From assembly GCF_029948125.1 (NCBI RefSeq), contig NZ_JASAMB010000010.1, forward strand, positions 124,001 to 188,000: a DNA stretch of 64,000 nucleotides, in the 5' to 3' direction. This document shows, one piece after another, positions 60,126 to 64,000 of this stretch (position 1 is the first letter of the stretch; each line of letters begins with the position of its first letter). Source of the stretch: Catellatospora sp. KI3. GTDB taxonomy: Bacteria > Actinomycetota > Actinomycetes > Mycobacteriales > Micromonosporaceae. Under the pieces are notes generated by a model. It was not told the origin of the DNA and did not search any database. It was given only the letters and a program-made list of their open reading frames with translations. The position numbers and the translations under genes are program-made.

Positions 60126-61103
60126 TCAGGACGCCGACAGCAGCGCGTCGGCGACCGACGTCCGCGAGTTCAAGATCGCCCGCCCCTGTCGGTGCGTGAC
60201 CACCAGCCCCGCCGCCCGCAGCACCGTCAGCTGCTGCGACACCCCGCCCGCCGTGATGCCGGTGCGGCGGGCCAGCTCCGAGGTCGACACCGGCGCGCCC
60301 ATCTCGGCGAGCAGCCGGGCCCGGCTCTGCCCCAGCACCGCCCCCAGCGCGTCCGCCACCGGCGGCGCCGCCTCCCACAACGCGGCCGCGCCCCGGGCCG
60401 GGTACGCCAGCTGCGGCAGCAACCCGGTCGACACCGTCAGCACATCCGGCCAGGCGAACACCGACGGCACCAGCGTCAGCCCGCCGCCGTCGGCCAGGTT
60501 CGCGGCGGTGCAGTGCGGCTGGCGTACCGACAGCGCACCGTGCTCCCAGCGGACCTGCTCGTGCAGGCTGTTCAGCATCTCGGCCGCCCCGGCCTCGGCC
60601 ACCTGCCGGGCCCGGCCCAGGATGTCGCCCTCCAGCAGCGCCCGCATGCGGGGCCAGTCCGCAGCGACCGCGATGTCCCAGTACGCCGCGATCTGCCGCG
60701 ACAGCAGCCGCAGCCCCTCGACCGGATCCTCGCGCAGCGCCCGGACCGGTCCGGCCGCGATCCGCGTGTAGGAGTCGAGATCGGCCCGGACCGTCTCGGC
60801 CGGGGTCGACCGCAGCACCGCCAACTCGTCGGCCAGCTCCGGGGCCAGCCCGGCGGGCACCGGCGTCAGGAAGTCCGGCAGGTACCCGGGCGCCGCCGGG
60901 ACCAGCGCCCACAGCAGGCTGCCCGGACGCTCGATCAGCCCGGCCCGGACCAGCTCCGGCCGCACCCGCCGCACCCAGGGCAGGTGCACGGCGTGGCGGC
61001 CCGGATCGCGCAGCACCCGCAGCCCGGCGACGACCTCCCACAGGCACGACACCGCGAATCGCACCCGGGCGACCGCCCCCGCCGACATGCCGATCGCGAC
61101 CAC
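60126..61103 (-). CDS. ArsR-like regulator with large N-terminal domain
   Basis: 325 aa, GTG start with GAGGAGGT 6 nt upstream. The N-terminal ~240 residues (FAVSCLWEVVAGLRVLRDPGRHAVHLPWVRRV and YPARGAAALWE) match a domain seen in actinobacterial ArsR proteins (DUF5937-like, from memory). The C-terminal winged helix is LGQSRARLLAEMGAPVSTSELARRTGITAGGVSQQLTVLRAAGLVVTHRQGRAILNSRT. It is divergent from a PEP-mutase gene and shares a palindrome with it, so it probably represses both. Confidence 0.88.
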   Translation of the reverse strand: MVAIGMSAGAVARVRFAVSCLWEVVAGLRVLRDPGRHAVHLPWVRRVRPELVRAGLIERPGSLLWALVPAAPGYLPDFLTPVPAGLAPELADELAVLRSTPAETVRADLDSYTRIAAGPVRALREDPVEGLRLLSRQIAAYWDIAVAADWPRMRALLEGDILGRARQVAEAGAAEMLNSLHEQVRWEHGALSVRQPHCTAANLADGGGLTLVPSVFAWPDVLTVSTGLLPQLAYPARGAAALWEAAPPVADALGAVLGQSRARLLAEMGAPVSTSELARRTGITAGGVSQQLTVLRAAGLVVTHRQGRAILNSRTSVADALLSAS

Positions 61104-61117
61104 CGCCGCACCTCCTC

Positions 61118-61137
61118 GTTTGAGCTGCAGCTAAAAC
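61118..61137. promoter_or_regulatory. Operator palindrome between ArsR-like and PEP-mutase genes
   Basis: 20-bp inverted repeat GTTT-g-AGCTGCAGCT-a-AAAC, mismatched only at one symmetric pair. It sits 14 bp before one start and 14 bp before the other (61152), in the only plausible shared promoter region. Confidence 0.7.
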
Positions 61138-61151
61138 AATAGGCACCCGGT

Positions 61152-61970
61152 ATGACCAGCGGCAGACTCAAGGTCATGAACTCCGCAGCCGCCTTCCGCT
61201 CCCTGCACGTCCCCGGCACCCCGCTGGTGCTCGCCAACGCCTGGGACGCCGTCGGCGCCCGCATCGCCGCCGCCTCCGGCGCCCCCGCCGTCGCCACCAC
61301 CAGCGCGGGCGTGTGCTGGGCCGTCGGCGCCCCCGACGGCGGCGTGCTGGCCCGCGACGAGGCACTGGGCCAGCTGGCGCGCATCGTGCGGGCCGTGGCC
61401 GTGCCGGTCACCGCCGACATCGAGTCCGGGTTCGGCGACACTCCCGCCGAGGTGGCCGACACCATCCGCGCGGTGCTGGCCATCGGGGCCGTCGGCGTCA
61501 ACATCGAGGACCGGGTACGCGGTGGCGCCCACCCGCTGCGCGAGGTCGACGACCAGTGCGAGCGGCTCGCCGCGGCCAAGCAGGCCGGCGGCGACGGGCT
61601 GTTCGTCAACGTCCGCGTCGACACGTTCCTGGCCGGGGCCGGTGGCCTGGCCGAGACCGTCGAGCGCGCGAAGGCCTACGTCGCCGCCGGTGCCGACGGC
61701 GTCTTCGTGCCCGGCACGGCCGACCCGCACACCATCGGCGCCCTGGTCGCCGCGATCCCGGCGCCGGTGAACATCCTGGCCGGACCGGGCTCGCCGACCG
61801 TCGCGCAGCTCGCCGGACTCGGCGTGGCCCGGATCAGCCTCGGCTCCTCAGTGGCCGAAGCGGCGTACGCGGTGGTGATGCGCGCGGCCAGGGAGGCGCT
61901 GGAGACCGGCACCTACACGGCGCTCGCGGACAAGGCCGACTACGGCACGCTCAACGACCTGATGCGGTGA
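61152..61970 (+). CDS. Isocitrate lyase/PEP mutase superfamily protein
   Basis: 272 aa TIM barrel: FRSLHVPGTPLVLANAWDAVGARIAAASGAPAVATTSAGVCWAVG, DIESGFGDTPAEVADTIRAVLAIGAVGVNIEDRV, NVRVDTFL, ADGVFVPGTADPHTIGALVAAIPAPVNILAGPGSP. The acidic metal ligands (DIESG, NIEDR) are present. The isocitrate-lyase KKCGH loop is absent, so a small C-C or P-C lyase such as a methylisocitrate- or oxaloacetate-type enzyme is likely. A shorter start at 61176 is possible. Probably controlled by the divergent ArsR-like gene. Confidence 0.92.
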   Translation: MTSGRLKVMNSAAAFRSLHVPGTPLVLANAWDAVGARIAAASGAPAVATTSAGVCWAVGAPDGGVLARDEALGQLARIVRAVAVPVTADIESGFGDTPAEVADTIRAVLAIGAVGVNIEDRVRGGAHPLREVDDQCERLAAAKQAGGDGLFVNVRVDTFLAGAGGLAETVERAKAYVAAGADGVFVPGTADPHTIGALVAAIPAPVNILAGPGSPTVAQLAGLGVARISLGSSVAEAAYAVVMRAAREALETGTYTALADKADYGTLNDLMR

Positions 61971-62067
61971 CCACCGGACCGCAGCGCTACGCAGCACCAG
62001 CATAGGGCGGGCGCGGGCGTTCCCGTATCGGTCGATCGACCCTCGCGACCAGCGGGAACGCCCGCCT

Positions 62068-62073
62068 AGGCTC
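62068..62073 (+). promoter_or_regulatory. -10 box of the repeat-protein gene
   Basis: TAGGCT, 7 nt before the GTG at 62081, no ribosome site. Confidence 0.5.
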
Positions 62074-62080
62074 AGCCCCC

Positions 62081-63490
62081 GTGACCGACGACAGCTGGAT
62101 CGCCCGCGCCCTGTCCGCCAACCCGTCCACCCCCGCCGACCTGCTGCTGACCATGGCGAACAGCCAGGACAGGTCGATCACCGTGGCGCTGTGCCACGAC
62201 CGGCCCCAGGGGCTGATGCCCGCAGAGGTCGCGGCGGTGCTGGCGGGCAGCCCGCATGTCCCGGTCCGCACCGGTCTGGTGGTCCGGGGCGACACCTCAC
62301 TGCAGTTGATCGCCGAACTCGCCCACGATCCAGCCGCCCGGGTTCGCTTGTTCATCGCTATGCGGCCCTACGTGGTGGAGGGGGTGGCCTTCGACCGGTA
62401 TGCCATCGACGAGACATACGAGCTGCTCGCGCGCGACCCTGAGCCGAAGATCCGCTCCGAGGTGTTGATCAACCGGGACGTGCCCGGGTCGATCAAGCTC
62501 GCGAACGCCGCCGGGTCGGGGCACGAGGACTGGATCCTGCTGCGCCACGGCGACGAAGAGCAGTCCCTGGCCGCCTTCCTGCGGCTGCTGTCCGCCGCCG
62601 ACCCCGCCGACCGCAAGGCGGCCGTCACCGAGGGCCGTCACCAGGTGCCCGCCGAGTTCGTCGCGGCGCTGCTGGCAGATCCGCAGACCCGGTTCGATGC
62701 CGTGAGGCACTGCCCGCTGACGCCGGAGCAGGCCGACGAGCTGGCCCGGGACGCCGATCCGACGATTCGGGCCCGGCTGGCGGGCAATCCCAGCACCTCG
62801 GACGACCTGGTGCGGGAACTGGCCCTCGACTCCGACGAGGGGGTGCGCCGCGCCGTCCTCCACCGCCCGTTCATCCCCATCGACCTGCTCGACAGCATCG
62901 CCGAGCCGGTGGCACCCGAGCAGCGCACAAACCCGGTCTACTGGATGCTGGACGGCCCGGCTGACGCCGCCACGGTCGCCGCGTACGCCCGCTCCCGCTC
63001 GGTGATCCATCGGCGGACCGCGGCCAACTACCGCGGGCTGACCGCCGAGTCGGTGGCCGAGCTGGCCGAGGACGAGGACTTCGCGGTCCGGCTGATGCTC
63101 ACCGAGCGCAATCCCGGCCGCGTCCCGCTGTCGCTGCTGGCGGAGATCTTCCGCGAGTGGCGCGGGTGGACCATCCACTGGATGCTCCGCAACCCGGAGC
63201 TGCCGCTGGCCTTCCTCGACCAGCTCGTCCGGTCCGACGATCCGCAGCAGCGGTGGTACGCGGCCCAGTCCGGCCGGCTCACCGCCGAACAGCGCGCCCT
63301 GCTCGCCGAGGATCCCGATCCAGCGCTCGCCGCGTACGTGGATCCGGCCCGGCCCGCCAGAGAGCTGGAGCAGCTGCTGGCCTCCGGCGACCCGGACGAT
63401 CTGAGGAAGGCGGCCCGCCACCCCGACGTGCCGGTCGAGGTCATGTGGGAGCTGTGGCACCGGATCGCGCCCGCCGCGCAGCCGGGCTGA
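62081..63490 (+). CDS. HEAT/LRV-type helical repeat protein
   Basis: 469 aa, GTG start. It is built of ~20-25-residue helical units with the recurring pattern (L/V)A-x-(N/D/H)-P-x-(T/V)-(P/S)-x-(D/E)-L-L: ALSANPSTPADLLLTMAN, LAHDPAARVRLFIAMRP, LARDADPTIRARLAGNPSTSDDLVRELALDSDEGVRRAVLHRP, LAEDPDPALAAYVDP and AARHPDVPVEVMWELWHRI. This fits the leucine-rich-repeat-variant/HEAT solenoid class used for protein binding. No signal peptide. Single leaderless gene ended by a terminator. Partner unknown. Confidence 0.87.
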   Translation: MTDDSWIARALSANPSTPADLLLTMANSQDRSITVALCHDRPQGLMPAEVAAVLAGSPHVPVRTGLVVRGDTSLQLIAELAHDPAARVRLFIAMRPYVVEGVAFDRYAIDETYELLARDPEPKIRSEVLINRDVPGSIKLANAAGSGHEDWILLRHGDEEQSLAAFLRLLSAADPADRKAAVTEGRHQVPAEFVAALLADPQTRFDAVRHCPLTPEQADELARDADPTIRARLAGNPSTSDDLVRELALDSDEGVRRAVLHRPFIPIDLLDSIAEPVAPEQRTNPVYWMLDGPADAATVAAYARSRSVIHRRTAANYRGLTAESVAELAEDEDFAVRLMLTERNPGRVPLSLLAEIFREWRGWTIHWMLRNPELPLAFLDQLVRSDDPQQRWYAAQSGRLTAEQRALLAEDPDPALAAYVDPARPARELEQLLASGDPDDLRKAARHPDVPVEVMWELWHRIAPAAQPG

Positions 63491-63493
63491 CCG

Positions 63494-63530
63494 GATCGGG
63501 GTCGGGTCCGTCAGGGGCACGACCCCGATC
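63494..63530 (+). terminator. Terminator of the repeat-protein gene
   Basis: 11-bp stem GATCGGGGTCG / CGACCCCGATC, 15-nt loop, followed by TTGT; starts 4 bp past the stop. Confidence 0.7.
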
Positions 63531-63533
63531 TTG

Positions 63534-63539
63534 TACGGT
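63534..63539 (+). promoter_or_regulatory. -10 box of the CxxC protein gene
   Basis: TACGGT, 7 nt before the ATG at 63547, directly after the preceding terminator. Confidence 0.5.
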
Positions 63540-63546
63540 CGAAGGC

Positions 63547-63951
63547 ATGGCCCGACGCGCATCCGAGGACGTCCTGGCGGCGGTGCACGCCTTCGTCACC
63601 CGCATCGACGCACTCGACCCGCACGCCCCGTCGTTCGGCGAGCTGACCCTGACCCTGGGCGGCGAGCAGGTCAGCCTGACGCTGCGGGCCCCGGTGGCCG
63701 AGGCTATGGTCGAGGCGCTGCGCGTCTACCACGATCCGCGTGACCGGGGCCGCTGCGACCACTGCGGCAGCGGCTGGCTCGACGACAACTTCCAGTGCCG
63801 CGACTGCGGCGCGTTCAACGGCGTGTTCGGGCAGCTGCTGGCCGAGCGGGCGGCCGGATACACCGAACCGGAGGCGGCCGCGCCGCTGCCAGGGCTGGGG
63901 CTGGCAGCGGGCCGCCACGCCCGCCGTGAGGAGCCCGGCGATCCGTCGTGA
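63547..63951 (+). CDS. Small zinc-ribbon-like protein, unknown function
   Basis: 134 aa. A helical N-terminal half (ASEDVLAAVHAFVTRIDALDP, VAEAMVEALRVYHDP) is followed by a four-Cys cluster CDHCGSGWLDDNFQCRDCG (CxxC-x11-CxxC, residues ~73-91) likely to bind zinc, then a flexible tail. The ATG has a -10 box 7 nt upstream and should be leaderless. Family not recognised. Confidence 0.82.
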   Translation: MARRASEDVLAAVHAFVTRIDALDPHAPSFGELTLTLGGEQVSLTLRAPVAEAMVEALRVYHDPRDRGRCDHCGSGWLDDNFQCRDCGAFNGVFGQLLAERAAGYTEPEAAAPLPGLGLAAGRHARREEPGDPS

Positions 63952-63978
63952 CCGCCCGTGCGGGGCGCGGGCGGTCAC
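63948..63978 (+). terminator. Hairpin overlapping the stop codon of the last gene
   Basis: 11-bp perfect stem GTGACCGCCCG / CGGGCGGTCAC, 9-nt loop, starting at the TGA of the CxxC gene. The remaining bases to 64000 hold no supportable feature; a minus-strand gene could end there. Confidence 0.65.
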
Positions 63979-64000
63979 CTGCGGGCGGTCAGCTGCCGGG

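Noticed and set aside
1-64000. Mobile element or genomic island
   Set aside because: No integrase, transposase, tRNA attachment site or composition shift; GC content and codon pattern are uniform apart from short promoter regions.

Overview
The window is a 64 kb piece of a very GC-rich chromosome from a filamentous actinomycete, most likely Micromonosporaceae (Catellatospora/Actinoplanes-like). The reasons are strong third-position GC, GTG starts, many leaderless genes with a TANNNT -10 box 6-7 nt before the start codon, SARP/AfsR-type giant regulators, DUF6230/DUF6114 proteins, an F420-type LLM oxidoreductase and a dense secretome. The taxonomic call is inference. I see no tRNA, rRNA, CRISPR array, transposase, integrase or phage gene. 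About 54 protein genes are supported, and no stretch over 300 bases lacks a gene.

Layout. 1-2.0 kb: end of a SNF2 helicase plus its SWIM-finger partner. 2.0-8.4 kb: a copper island with copZ, a duplicated His-rich secreted protein and copA (minus strand), csoR, and a divergent second P1B ATPase with an unusual CPD motif. Five CsoR-type palindromes control three promoters. 8.4-10 kb: two class I methyltransferases. 10-18.4 kb: a surface-protein region with a TetR regulator between secreted proteins and a DUF6230-DUF6114-beta-propeller run, then a serine-hydrolase-like lipoprotein that lacks its catalytic motifs. 18.7-23 kb: an ArsR-SRPBCC pair and a large PLD/helicase/DUF3427 protein. 22.9-27 kb: GAF protein, GGDEF-EAL cyclic-di-GMP enzyme and FAD monooxygenase. 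27-29.3 kb: DUF1295 membrane protein and a PadR-regulated membrane gene. 29.5-34.1 kb: M6 metalloprotease, a degenerate VanX-like protein and a CHAP/FG-GAP cell-wall hydrolase.

34.2-41.1 kb is the most interesting part. A 1002-aa AfsR-type activator faces a 72-aa secreted repeat peptide. The peptide promoter carries three 8-bp direct repeats spaced exactly 11 bp apart, the geometry of SARP boxes. Next to it, convergent, lies a two-gene ABC exporter whose subunits are degenerate in complementary ways: one keeps Walker A/B and lost LSGGQ, the other keeps LSGGQ and lost Walker A, catalytic Glu and H-loop. 41.3-48.8 kb: a CBM2 secreted protein, a translationally coupled ABC-transporter/two-component operon, a membrane-anchored propeller-like protein, a small basic protein and a membrane protein. 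48.9-54.2 kb: DUF72, MFS transporter and a second SARP-like regulator with its HTH-BTAD module at the C terminus. 54.2-59.1 kb: four secreted proteins and an F420-type oxidoreductase. 59.2-64 kb: an orphan protein, a divergent ArsR-like regulator/PEP-mutase pair sharing a palindrome, a repeat protein and a small CxxC protein.

Convergent gene pairs are separated by strong GC-rich hairpins, which supports the gene boundaries given.
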